The notes under the pieces: model-generated
The model's database searches: none
Told to the model about the DNA's origin: nothing
What the model saw: the letters and a program-made list of their open reading frames with translations, nothing else
Assembly: GCA_900552945.1 (NCBI GenBank)
Contig: USBI01000036.1
Location: forward strand, 1-18,997
Source of the DNA: an uncultured Oscillospiraceae bacterium
GTDB taxonomy: Bacteria > Bacillota > Clostridia > Oscillospirales > Ruminococcaceae
Reading direction: 5' to 3'
DNA length: 18,997 bases
Part shown: positions 1-7,814 of the stretch, piece after piece
Position numbering within the stretch: position 1 is the stretch's first letter
How the letters are laid out: each line of letters opens with the position of its first letter
Translations under genes and position numbers: made by a program

Positions 1-28
1 TGGGCTCGGAGATGTGTATAAGAGACAG
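1..28 (+). other. Nextera adapter remnant (not genomic)
   Basis: The first 28 bases match the end of the Nextera read-2 transposase adapter. Positions 10-28 are the 19-base Tn5 mosaic end, finishing in AGAGACAG. Genomic sequence therefore begins near base 29. This marks an untrimmed read end at a contig edge, not a mobile element in the organism. Any reading frame starting here is artificial. Confidence 0.96.
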
Positions 29-75
29 CTGTTGCAGTTATTATAGTACAACAGGCGTTTTATTTGCAAGACGCT

Positions 76-876
76 TTACGGTTTCTCGTTTTTTGAGGTC
101 TTGTTTTTTAATTCATGCAGTACCTCATCCAGCTTTTGTTCGGCTTTTTCTTCCTCCTGATGCAGTTTTTGCATCTCTTGTTGGAATTGCGGATTGGGTT
201 CCAGGTCTTCTTTTACGAACATCATCAGAAAACCGATGAACAGCAGCGCTCCGGGAATCCAGATGGCATATTCGCCGATGTACCCGGTCAGGATCGCGCC
301 GCAGGCCGCGCCCACAGCGAAAATAAAGATAATGAAGTAGTAGTGCAGACTCTTTTTTCGCAGTTCCGGTTGTTTGGTGATGAGGTATTTGCACAGACAT
401 TCGGTTGCGCTGCGCATGTTTCCGATGCACATCGTCGTGGCGCTCGGAACTCCGCGGAATTTGCGAAAGCTGTTGACCTGCATGGCGCAGGCGAACGACA
501 TGAGAACATTGGAAAGAACGTTAAATGACTGCGGCAGAATACCGGCCACAGCAAGCAGGATGATTTCTAAAATAAGAACGATTTGCCGCCAATGGATACC
601 GGCACGCTCTTTATAAAGGTGACGCACCCATTCGGTGACGAAAACACCGCCAAGAAACGCGAGAATGGGGAAGAGGTAATGCAGACATTCCGCCCATTGG
701 CCGGTCGCGATGTTCTGCCCCAGCAGAACGATGTTTCCGGTTTGGGCATTCGCGAACACATTTCCCCGGCAATTATAAGAGTAAGCGTCCTGAAACCCGC
801 CGGCCAGCGTCAAAACGATTGCCAGCGCCATGGATTCGGACATTTGCTGTTTGGAGCGCAATAATTTATGCGGCAT
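76..876 (-). CDS. DUF1275 (YoaK-like) integral membrane protein
   Basis: A 266-residue membrane protein of the DUF1275/YoaK family. Biochemical function is unknown for most members, and a transport role is only a guess. The family signature is near the N-terminus: GGFQDAYSY at residues 26-34, followed by RGNVFANAQTGNIV at 37-50. Hydrophobic segments lie at roughly 17-33, 63-83, 97-115, 118-134, 178-197 and 203-221. Residues 224-262 form a charged, Glu/Lys/Gln-rich tail that looks like a cytoplasmic coiled coil and is longer than I expect for the family. The ATG is preceded by GGAAGGTGA (about 882-890), which supports this start. It is probably a single-gene unit, read from the promoter at 900-928. 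Only 47 genomic bases remain beyond the stop before the adapter, so downstream partners cannot be seen. Family assignment is firm; function is not. Confidence 0.9.
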   Translation of the reverse strand: MPHKLLRSKQQMSESMALAIVLTLAGGFQDAYSYNCRGNVFANAQTGNIVLLGQNIATGQWAECLHYLFPILAFLGGVFVTEWVRHLYKERAGIHWRQIVLILEIILLAVAGILPQSFNVLSNVLMSFACAMQVNSFRKFRGVPSATTMCIGNMRSATECLCKYLITKQPELRKKSLHYYFIIFIFAVGAACGAILTGYIGEYAIWIPGALLFIGFLMMFVKEDLEPNPQFQQEMQKLHQEEEKAEQKLDEVLHELKNKTSKNEKP

Positions 877-899
877 CTGCTTTCACCTTCCAAACGTTT

Positions 900-928
900 A
901 TTATACCGGATTTGCGCGTTTCCGACAA
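900..928 (-). promoter_or_regulatory. Sigma-A-type promoter for the DUF1275 gene
   Basis: On the minus strand, TTGTCG (923-928) and a perfect TATAAT (900-905) are separated by 17 bases. They sit just upstream of the ribosome binding site of the DUF1275 gene, giving a leader of about 20 bases. The rest of the gap 929-1056 shows no gene and no clear terminator for the lipoprotein gene that ends at 1057. Confidence 0.6.
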
Positions 929-1056
929 GAAACGTCTCTTACGAATTCATCCGGAAATTCATCTGGATTTTCAGCAGGATGGATAAAAGGTTTTTTCTGG
1001 GAAAATCCGTTTGCTTCGGTGATACGTAGAGAAAGACAGCAACGCGCCGCCCCTTT

Positions 1057-2409
1057 TTAATCCACAACGATGACGGGGATTTCTCCTTCTCCCACGTTGG
1101 CGGCGGGATGTTCGCCATATCCCGCGATGCCGGCCTGTCCGTCCGCCCAGCCGCGCTGTCCGTCCATATTATTTATGATGCACCACTGATGGGTCCATTG
1201 GTTCGGGTTTGCGTGCTCCCAGCTGTACCCCATGCAGTCGAGCACCATCCCTAACGCGCGGGTCGCCCCGGCGCAGGAATATTCGCCGGCGATGAAGACA
1301 CCGTACGCTTCGTAATAATTATTTCCGGAAGTGGTATAGGTTCCCTTGGCACAGTAACCGTTCACAATCTGTGCGGCTTTTGTAATCCGCTCCAGGTCGG
1401 TTCCGGGGCCAATGTTTGCCGCAATTTGCTGCGCAACAGCCATGGCCTGCGCTTTTTTGCTGGACGCGGTGTTTGCTCCGGAACTGCTCTGCCCGCCTTG
1501 TCCGTTGCCGGAGCCGCTGTTTTGCGCACCCTGTCCGTTGCCAGACCCGTTGTTCTGCGCGGGTTGTTGGGGTTTGGGTGTTTCATTGGTTGAGGCGTTG
1601 GCGCAGGTACCCGATTGCGCGCCGTTAAAATTTTTGCAGTCGGCTTTTAGGCAAACGGATACCTTATAATATTTCGGCGTCAGTTCCGGAAGCCCGGTAT
1701 GTGTGTAGGTGGTATCGGTCATATTTTCCGAAAGAAGGGTGTATTCGCCATCTTGTGTATCTGATACATATAAATTGTAAGTGACCTCTGCCGGCGTGCC
1801 GTCCGCGTTGGTTTCAGCGGTCTCATACGGGTCCCAGGTAATAGTAAGTGAACTGTCGCTCGCGGCAGCGGCGGTCAACCCGGTCACCTCACCGACCGCG
1901 AGTGCCTGGGTCTTGACGGTCACAGTTTCTGATGGTTCGGAAGTCACTTCGTTTTCATCGTCTTTGTAAACAGAGGAAACCGTAATGCAATATTCGGTGT
2001 CGGCTGTCAATTCGTTGAAAGTCGCTTTAGTTGTATCAGTTTCCACTGTCATGGTTCCTTCTGCGGGTTGAGACAGGGTCTCGGCGGAAGAATCGCTGCT
2101 CTGCGTTTCGTTTTCCGCCGTTTCTTCATCGTTGTTTGAGGCTGTTTCCGCTTTACCTGTTTCATCTTCGCTTTGTGTATCGTTTGTGGTGCTTTGTTCA
2201 GCGGGAGCTAAGATGACAAGATATCCGGTTGCGTTTTCTGCCTCATCCCACTTTACATCAACGCTGTGCGCGCCGGCGGCGGTCGCCTGTACTCCATCGG
2301 GCGGGTCCATTTCAGGCGGCGTGGATTGACAGCCAGTAAACAACAGACCCAGTGCCGAAATGCACGCAATACCGGTCAAACACAGTTTCTGCTTGAACGA
2401 AGCCTTCAT
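1057..2409 (-). CDS. Lipoprotein with two FN3 domains and a transglutaminase-like domain
   Basis: A 450-residue surface lipoprotein. Residues 1-27 are a lipoprotein signal peptide ending in the lipobox FTGC, with Cys27 as the lipidation site. Two fibronectin type III-like domains follow, at about 35-168 and 172-275. The first is interrupted at about 71-118 by an insertion rich in Glu, Asp, Ser, Thr and Asn. Residues 277-317 are a Gln/Asn/Gly/Ser linker with two copies of a GSGNGQG unit. The C-terminal part (318-450) resembles a transglutaminase-like (papain-fold) domain, with a plausible triad of Cys379 (GEYSCAGATRAL), His407 (THQWC) and Asp423 (GWADG). Such domains are known from clostridial envelope proteins, where substrates are mostly undefined; protease, crosslinking or structural roles are all possible. 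The start is fixed by AGGAG eight bases upstream of the ATG. It appears to be transcribed alone from a promoter near 2541-2569. Confidence 0.87.
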   Translation of the reverse strand: MKASFKQKLCLTGIACISALGLLFTGCQSTPPEMDPPDGVQATAAGAHSVDVKWDEAENATGYLVILAPAEQSTTNDTQSEDETGKAETASNNDEETAENETQSSDSSAETLSQPAEGTMTVETDTTKATFNELTADTEYCITVSSVYKDDENEVTSEPSETVTVKTQALAVGEVTGLTAAAASDSSLTITWDPYETAETNADGTPAEVTYNLYVSDTQDGEYTLLSENMTDTTYTHTGLPELTPKYYKVSVCLKADCKNFNGAQSGTCANASTNETPKPQQPAQNNGSGNGQGAQNSGSGNGQGGQSSSGANTASSKKAQAMAVAQQIAANIGPGTDLERITKAAQIVNGYCAKGTYTTSGNNYYEAYGVFIAGEYSCAGATRALGMVLDCMGYSWEHANPNQWTHQWCIINNMDGQRGWADGQAGIAGYGEHPAANVGEGEIPVIVVD

Positions 2410-2460
2410 ATTACCATCTCCTGATTCTATTGGTGCGTTTGTCTAAAGTTAGGTTTTCAC

Positions 2461-2508
2461 ATGCGTTTTGCCGCATTTCTTTTGGCAGGGACCCATTTTA
2501 GCCAAAAG
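2461..2508 (-). promoter_or_regulatory. Structured 5' leader of the lipoprotein gene
   Basis: The putative leader of about 125 bases contains two perfect inverted repeats. CTTTTGGC (2479-2486) pairs with GCCAAAAG (2501-2508) around a 14-base loop. ATGCG (2461-2465) pairs with CGCAT (2472-2476) around a 6-base loop. I do not recognise a known riboswitch consensus. The ribosome binding site near 2420 lies outside both hairpins. Control of mRNA stability or translation is possible but unproven. Confidence 0.35.
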
Positions 2509-2540
2509 TTTGTGCGGAAACTTTGAGATAGGATACATTT

Positions 2541-2569
2541 ATTATAACATGTAAAAAAACACAATGAAA
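2541..2569 (-). promoter_or_regulatory. Extended -10 promoter for the lipoprotein gene
   Basis: The minus strand carries TATAAT (2541-2546) preceded by TGT, an extended -10 element. A weak -35 (TTCATT or TTTCAT) lies 16-17 bases further upstream. Transcription would start near 2534 and make a leader of about 125 bases. Confidence 0.45.
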
Positions 2570-2620
2570 CAGCCCGTATGAAAACGGCAGTGTTTATATG
2601 GTTTTTGCGTATGGACGGTA

Positions 2621-2650
2621 TTTACAACTTTATAGAATATGTGTTAAAAT
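2621..2650 (+). promoter_or_regulatory. Promoter for the TIM-barrel/acyl-CoA synthetase gene
   Basis: TTTACA (2621-2626) and TAAAAT (2645-2650) are 18 bases apart, and TGT directly before the -10 makes it an extended element. Transcription would begin near 2657. This argues that the upstream in-frame ATG at 2598 is not the translation start, and it gives a leader of about 100 bases before the ATG at 2760. Confidence 0.5.
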
Positions 2651-2759
2651 ATTTTTGCTGTCTTGCGCAGGGATAAACTGTGGCACGGCGTTTTGTTTGC
2701 AGAAATCCGTTCTTCGTTTGCAACGTTTAACGGGATTTATCATTGGGGGATATAACATC

Positions 2760-5291
2760 ATGAAACTGGCATTTTCCACCTTAGCTTGTCCGGACTTCAG
2801 CTGGCCGGATATTTATTCCATGGCAAAAGATATCGGGTTTGACGGTATTGAGATTCGTGGGCTCGGAAAAGATATCTTTGCGGTAAAGGCACCGCCGTTT
2901 ACCGACGCCGAACTTCCTGAAACAGTGAATAAGCTTCAGGTGCTTCGCTTGGAGATTCCATGTCTTTCTTCTGATTGCTGCTTAAAATTTGCTCAGAAAG
3001 CGGAAGAAAACAAAAAAGAGATCAGTGAATACATTGCTCTCGCGCAGAAGTTATCAGCGCCTTATATCCGCATTCTGGCGGATCTTGCGCCTATGCCGCA
3101 GGGCGAAGTGGACGATGAGGCAGTGCTCGCCCAGTTGCGTGAACTGGCTCCGCTGGCTGAGAAAGCCGGTGTTACATTGCTGGTTGAAACCAACGGTGTA
3201 TACGCTGACACCGCTCGTTTGCGCCGGCTTCTGGAACAGCTTTCCAGCGATTCGGTCGCCGCGTTGTGGGATATGCATCACCCTTACCGGTTTATGGGCG
3301 AAACGCCGGAACAGACGGTGCAGAACCTTGGCGCTTATATTAAATATGTTCATGTCAAAGACTCGGTCATGCAGGATGGTCAGGTAGAATACCGCATGAT
3401 GGGGGAAGGCGATCTGCCCATTCATGAGATGATGATGGCACTGCGTTCCATCTGTTATGAAGGTTATGTGTCGCTGGAATGGGTCAAACGCTGGGCAGGG
3501 AACTTGAGCGACGCCGGCATTGTGTTCCCGCAGTTTGTTCATTACATGGAAAACTACACAGGCCGGGATTCGGCACGGAGCACATTGTTTACCAATAAGG
3601 CTGGAACCGGTAAATACATTTGGGAAAAGGATATTCTCATCGACCTGACCTTCCCGCAGGTGCTTGACCGCATGGCGGAAGAATTTCCCGATCAGTACGC
3701 GTTTCGTTTTACCACGCTGGATTATACCAGAACCTACGCGCAGTTCCGTGATGATGTGGATACGTTTGCCCGCGCGCTGCTTGCGATGGGCGTGAAGAAG
3801 GGGGATAAAGTAGCCATCTGGGCAACCAACCTGCCGCAGTGGTACATCACCTTCTGGTCCACGGTCAAGATCGGTGCGATTTTGGTCACGGTAAATACCG
3901 GGTACAAGATCCATGAAGCGGAGTATCTGCTCCGCCAGTCGGATACACATACCCTTGTCATGATCGAAAACTTTAAGGATTCTGATTATGCCGGAATCAT
4001 TAATGAACTCTGTCCGGAACTGAAAGACACCGTTCCGGGACAACCTCTTCACAGCAAGCGCCTTCCGTTTTTGCGGAATGTCGTTACGGTCGGCTTCAAA
4101 CAGCCGGGCTGTCTGGACTGGGACGGCGCGATGGAGCTTGCGCAGACCGTGCCGGTTGAGCGTGTTTATCAGCGGATGGCTCTCATCAACCGCAACGATG
4201 TCTGCAACATTCAGTACACTTCCGGTACTACCGGTTTCCCGAAAGGCGTTATGCTGACCCATTACAACGTGGTCAACAACGGTAAAAACATCGGTGACTG
4301 CATGGATCTTTCCACCGCTGACCGGATGATGATCCACGTTCCCATGTTCCACTGCTTCGGTATGGTGCTTGCTATGACCGCCTGCATGACCCACGGCGTG
4401 ACCATGTCTCCGATCCCGGCGTTTTCGCCGCGTCTGTCGCTTGACTGCATCAATCGAGAGAAGATCACCTGCTTCCACGGTGTGCCTACCATGTTCATCG
4501 CCATGCTGGAACATCCGGACTTTGAAAAGACTGATTTCAGTTATATGCGTACCGGTATTATGGCGGGAAGCCCCTGCCCGGTTAAGGTAATGCAGGACGT
4601 TGTGGATAAAATGCACATGACCGAGATCACCATTGTTTACGGGCAGACTGAAGCCTCTCCCGGTTGTACCCAGAGCCGTGCGGATGATCCGATGGATGTC
4701 CGCGTCAATACGGTTGGGCGTAATCTGCCGGGGATTGAGTGCAAGATCGTTTCACCGGAGACCGGTGAGGATCTGCCGGATAACGTTGACGGTGAGTTTG
4801 TCGCGCGCGGCTACAACATCATGAAGGGTTACTACAAAATGCCGGCGGCGACTGCCGCGGTCATTGATGATGACGGATGGCTCCATACGGGCGACCTTGC
4901 ACGCCGCCTGCCGGACGGCAACTTTAAGATTACCGGCCGTATCAAGGATATGATCATCCGCGGGGGTGAAAACATCTACCCGAAAGAGATCGAAGAGTTC
5001 ATCTATCATCATCCGAAAGTCAAAGACGTACAGGTCATTGGCGTGCCGGATAAACAGTACGGCGAAGAGATCATGGCGTGCGTCATCCTCAAAGAAGGGG
5101 AGACCATGACCGAAGAAGAACTGAAAACCTATGTGCGCGACCATATGGCGAAGCATAAAACACCGCGTTATGTCGCTTTTGTGGAGGATTTCCCAATGAA
5201 TGCCGCAGGTAAGATCCTCAAATACAAAATGCGTGAAATGGCTGTGGATATGCTCAAGCTTCAGGACGCAAACGATATTGTAACAGCATAA
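2760..5291 (+). CDS. Fusion: sugar isomerase/epimerase-like TIM barrel + acyl-CoA synthetase
   Basis: An 843-residue two-domain protein with no signal peptide. Residues 1 to about 265 form a xylose-isomerase-like TIM barrel (AP_endonuc_2 family, as in IolE and sugar phosphate isomerases/epimerases). The expected divalent-metal ligands are present: Glu143, Asp171, His198 and Glu240. After a linker of about 25 residues, 290-843 is a complete AMP-forming acyl-CoA synthetase. It has the phosphate-binding loop YTSGTTGFPKG (486-496), YGQTE (627-631), GWLHTGDL (706-713), GRIKDMIIRGGENIYP (726-741) and catalytic Lys818. This half would activate a carboxylic acid to acyl-AMP and then acyl-CoA; it most resembles fatty or medium-chain ligases, but the substrate cannot be read from sequence. 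The ATG at 2760 follows GGGGGA at nine bases and begins the barrel exactly where the family starts, so an upstream ATG at 2598 (54 extra residues) was rejected. It appears monocistronic, between its own promoter and terminator. Confidence 0.88.
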   Translation: MKLAFSTLACPDFSWPDIYSMAKDIGFDGIEIRGLGKDIFAVKAPPFTDAELPETVNKLQVLRLEIPCLSSDCCLKFAQKAEENKKEISEYIALAQKLSAPYIRILADLAPMPQGEVDDEAVLAQLRELAPLAEKAGVTLLVETNGVYADTARLRRLLEQLSSDSVAALWDMHHPYRFMGETPEQTVQNLGAYIKYVHVKDSVMQDGQVEYRMMGEGDLPIHEMMMALRSICYEGYVSLEWVKRWAGNLSDAGIVFPQFVHYMENYTGRDSARSTLFTNKAGTGKYIWEKDILIDLTFPQVLDRMAEEFPDQYAFRFTTLDYTRTYAQFRDDVDTFARALLAMGVKKGDKVAIWATNLPQWYITFWSTVKIGAILVTVNTGYKIHEAEYLLRQSDTHTLVMIENFKDSDYAGIINELCPELKDTVPGQPLHSKRLPFLRNVVTVGFKQPGCLDWDGAMELAQTVPVERVYQRMALINRNDVCNIQYTSGTTGFPKGVMLTHYNVVNNGKNIGDCMDLSTADRMMIHVPMFHCFGMVLAMTACMTHGVTMSPIPAFSPRLSLDCINREKITCFHGVPTMFIAMLEHPDFEKTDFSYMRTGIMAGSPCPVKVMQDVVDKMHMTEITIVYGQTEASPGCTQSRADDPMDVRVNTVGRNLPGIECKIVSPETGEDLPDNVDGEFVARGYNIMKGYYKMPAATAAVIDDDGWLHTGDLARRLPDGNFKITGRIKDMIIRGGENIYPKEIEEFIYHHPKVKDVQVIGVPDKQYGEEIMACVILKEGETMTEEELKTYVRDHMAKHKTPRYVAFVEDFPMNAAGKILKYKMREMAVDMLKLQDANDIVTA

Positions 5292-5295
5292 ACAA

Positions 5296-5337
5296 AAACA
5301 GCCTTGAATTTATCATTCAGGGCTGTTTCTGCCTTTT
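5296..5337 (+). terminator. Intrinsic terminator after the fusion gene
   Basis: AAACAGCCTTGAA (5296-5308) pairs with TTCAGGGCTGTTT (5316-5328): a 13-base-pair stem with one G-T wobble and a 7-base loop. A T-rich stretch ending in TTTT follows. It lies five bases after the stop codon and separates this gene from the DUF1593 gene. The rest of the gap to 5471 shows no clear promoter. Confidence 0.88.
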
Positions 5338-5471
5338 AAGGCTTGAGACGCGAAATCGTTTCCTTTGCAAAATCATCAACACACTGCTGTGTAACGGCAG
5401 TTAATCGAACATGCGTTTGTTTTAAAATACCCAGATATACAACCCGCTTTTAAAAATGGAAGAAGACGACT

Positions 5472-6908
5472 ATGAAATTTTTATCACAGGGAACACCGGA
5501 AGAAAAGCATCGTCTGATTATCCTGACCGATATGGAAAACGAGCCGGATGACGCGCAGACGATGGTAAAGCTCCTGATGTATTCCAACAAACTGGATATT
5601 GAGGGGCTGATCGCAACAACGTCAAGATGGCTTCCAAACCTGGTTTTTCCGGAAAGCATTGCGGACCGCGTTCGTGCGTTCGGTATTGTGCGCAAAAACC
5701 TGATAAAGCACGCTCCCGGTTGGCCGACCGAAGAATATCTGCTCAGTAAAGTAGCAGGCGGTCAGAGAGGATATGGAATGAAAGCGGTGGGGGATGGAAA
5801 ATCCTCCGAAGGCTCTGAACTGATTATAAAAGCGGTGGATAAAGACGATCCTCGCCCGGTCTGGTTTGCCGTGAATGCGGGCGCCAACACGTTAGCGCAG
5901 GCTTTGTGGGATGTTCGCAGAACACGCACAGAAGAAGAATGCAGGAAGTTTGTTTCCAAAATCAGAGTGTATGATGATGCGGGGCAGGACAATGCCAGCG
6001 CGTGGATCTGCCATGAGTTCCCCGACATTTTCTATATCCGAAGCAAAACGCAGGTGTTTGGGCTGTTTGGACCGAGCGAGAATACCGGACCGCAGCCTTG
6101 GGAACCGCTGAGTCAGTATTATTGGGCTGAATTAAACGTGCGTACAAGGCATGGCATTTTAGGTGCCTTGTATCCGCAGCGGGTCTTTAAATACGGCAAT
6201 TACGGAAGCATGGAAGGTGGAGGAACCGCTACCTGGCTTGGGCTTGTAAACAAAGGCCTGTTTGTGCCGGAACAGCTCACATGGGGCGGCTGGGGCGGTC
6301 GTTTTTCATGGGAAAAAGAGCAGGTTTCAGCCGGTCAGAATGGTGTGAGTCCGCTGGAAAAGCCTTATGAACCGTTTGCGATGTATCCGCAGGCGGAAGA
6401 TTTTTCGTTCGACGGCACTCCGTATGCAGAAACCGTTCCGGATTGGAAAGCATACGCTCCTTTGTGGCGCTGGCGCAAGGATTACTTGAACGATTTCAAA
6501 GCCAGAATGGACTGGTGCGTGTGTGATTACGCGCACGCGAAGCACAACCCTGTCATCAACTTTTACGGCGATGAAAACAGAACGGTTGTCCGCCTTGAGG
6601 TGGAAGCCGGGGAAATGGTTAAATTGGACGCATCCCTTTCCTGGGACCCGGATAACCGCATCCGCTTTTTTGTGGAGCAGGGTGACTTTACCTATGAAGA
6701 ACCACTGGATTTTGAATGGTTTTATTATCCCGAAGCCGGAACCTATGCAGGGGAGATTTGCGTGGAAAACGCCGCGTCTTCCATTGCTCATGTGAAAATA
6801 CCTGCGGATGCTTCCGGAAAGCAGATTCATGTGGTTTTGAAAGTTTCCGGAAGGGACAGCGATACGCCGCTCACCTCATACCGTCGAATCGTTATGGACG
6901 TTCGGTAA
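5472..6908 (+). CDS. DUF1593 nucleoside hydrolase-like protein (Sde0182 type)
   Basis: A 478-residue protein of the DUF1593 family, related to the Saccharophagus protein Sde0182. The N-terminal domain (about 13-345) has a nucleoside-hydrolase-like fold; DMENEPDDAQT (20-30) corresponds to the acidic calcium-binding motif near the N-terminus of nucleoside hydrolases. The C-terminal domain (about 365-478) is Ig/PKD-like, with LDASLSWDPDN at 384-394, and matches the C-terminal domain usual for the family. Family members occur in polysaccharide-degrading bacteria, but substrate and reaction are not established. There is no signal peptide, so this copy should act in the cytoplasm. The ATG follows GGAAGAAG, a good ribosome binding site. 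A terminator precedes it and another follows it, so it is probably a separate unit. Family call is firm; catalytic activity is inference. Confidence 0.88.
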   Translation: MKFLSQGTPEEKHRLIILTDMENEPDDAQTMVKLLMYSNKLDIEGLIATTSRWLPNLVFPESIADRVRAFGIVRKNLIKHAPGWPTEEYLLSKVAGGQRGYGMKAVGDGKSSEGSELIIKAVDKDDPRPVWFAVNAGANTLAQALWDVRRTRTEEECRKFVSKIRVYDDAGQDNASAWICHEFPDIFYIRSKTQVFGLFGPSENTGPQPWEPLSQYYWAELNVRTRHGILGALYPQRVFKYGNYGSMEGGGTATWLGLVNKGLFVPEQLTWGGWGGRFSWEKEQVSAGQNGVSPLEKPYEPFAMYPQAEDFSFDGTPYAETVPDWKAYAPLWRWRKDYLNDFKARMDWCVCDYAHAKHNPVINFYGDENRTVVRLEVEAGEMVKLDASLSWDPDNRIRFFVEQGDFTYEEPLDFEWFYYPEAGTYAGEICVENAASSIAHVKIPADASGKQIHVVLKVSGRDSDTPLTSYRRIVMDVR

Positions 6909-6945
6909 GACGGCCATCAAAACACGTTTTTGATTTTCTCCAAGG

Positions 6946-6984
6946 AAAAGCACCTGCTATCATATGAAAGCGGGTGCTTTTTGT
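6946..6984 (+). terminator. Intrinsic terminator between convergent genes
   Basis: AAAAGCACCTGC (6946-6957) pairs with GCGGGTGCTTTT (6970-6981), with one G-T wobble and a 12-base loop, followed by further T residues. It ends the DUF1593 transcript. On the minus strand the same stem is followed by TTTTCC, so it may also stop the methyltransferase transcript. Confidence 0.85.
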
Positions 6985-7050
6985 TGAACATAATTTTAAA
7001 AGGATGTAGTTCTATCAAATACCAAACCCTGAAAACACTACTTTTCGGAT

Positions 7051-7803
7051 TCATACCTTTCCCCAGTAGCATCGTGTGAGGTAGGGGTATTCCACCGTTT
7101 TGTCGGTCTCATAGCGGGTGAAAACCTCCTCCAGCGTCTGAATGAATTCCTTGTATTCCGCGTCATCCGGTTTGAGGGCGAATGAAGAGGAAAGATGCCG
7201 CCCGATGAATGCGTCCAAATCATAAATGAGCGGGTTTTCGAATGTTTTGGAGTGATATGTTCCGTTTTGAAAGAAACGCTTGAACCGGTCGGTTCCGTCA
7301 CCCATTCCTTCACTGTAACCGTGAAATTTCGGGCAGAACCGTTTTAAAACTTCTGTACAGCTTTGCAATAGGGGAAGGGATTCATCCCGGCTGTTCCAAA
7401 TGAGCAGTACCGTGCCGCCCGGTTTGAGGATGCGCCTGCATTCCGCTTGGAAAGCGTCCACATCAAACCAGTGAAATGCCTGCGCCGCAGTGACCAGGTC
7501 AACGCTTTGCGAAGGCAGTCCGGTGTGTTCGGCGGTCCCGTTGAGAATCTTGCAGGAATAAGGCTTCAAGTACTGTTCTGCCTGTGCGCGCATCTCCTCA
7601 TTGGGTTCAACAGCAGTTACCACAGCGCCCGTACGCAGAAGCTGCTTGGTAAAAATACCGGTTCCGGCGCCGATGTCCGCGATGGTTGTCTGTTCGCTGA
7701 GCCTCAATTCGTCTTGCAAAAAGGAAATGCACCGTCCCGGGTAATCAGGGCGATAGGAGCGGTAAAGTGTTGCTTTTTCATTGAATCGGCCGGATGGTTC
7801 CAT
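7051..7803 (-). CDS. Class I SAM-dependent methyltransferase
   Basis: A 250-residue methyltransferase of the UbiE/Methyltransf_11 type. The S-adenosylmethionine-binding motif I is IADIGAGTGIFT (41-52). The acidic residue ending the next strand is Glu66 in VTAVEPN, and AQAFHWF (107-113) with the region around LKPGG forms the usual motif II/III part. The C-terminal YPYLTRCYWGKV is typical of a subgroup of small uncharacterised methyltransferases. The substrate, small molecule or otherwise, cannot be deduced. The ATG is preceded by GAAAGGAGAA. The gene lies 62 bases after the flotillin stop in the same direction, but a terminator-like hairpin stands between them and I see no separate promoter, so expression may depend on read-through. 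Confidence 0.9.
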   Translation of the reverse strand: MEPSGRFNEKATLYRSYRPDYPGRCISFLQDELRLSEQTTIADIGAGTGIFTKQLLRTGAVVTAVEPNEEMRAQAEQYLKPYSCKILNGTAEHTGLPSQSVDLVTAAQAFHWFDVDAFQAECRRILKPGGTVLLIWNSRDESLPLLQSCTEVLKRFCPKFHGYSEGMGDGTDRFKRFFQNGTYHSKTFENPLIYDLDAFIGRHLSSSFALKPDDAEYKEFIQTLEEVFTRYETDKTVEYPYLTRCYWGKV

Positions 7804-7814
7804 CTGGTTCTCCT

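Noticed and set aside
10..28. Tn5-type transposon end
   Set aside because: It is followed by no transposase and is continuous with commercial adapter sequence, so it is a library artefact.
12..239. Open frame of 75 codons on the plus strand at the window edge
   Set aside because: It begins inside the adapter and runs antisense to the DUF1275 gene; no ribosome binding site or family resemblance.
2598..2759. Upstream in-frame start adding 54 residues to the fusion protein
   Set aside because: The extra residues match nothing in the TIM-barrel family, the promoter-like element 2621-2650 lies inside them, and GGGGGA precedes the ATG at 2760.
3054..4616. 520-codon minus-strand open frame
   Set aside because: It lies wholly antisense to the fusion gene. 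The translation is rich in His, Arg and Val with no recognisable domain, as expected from a shadow of a well-conserved coding frame.
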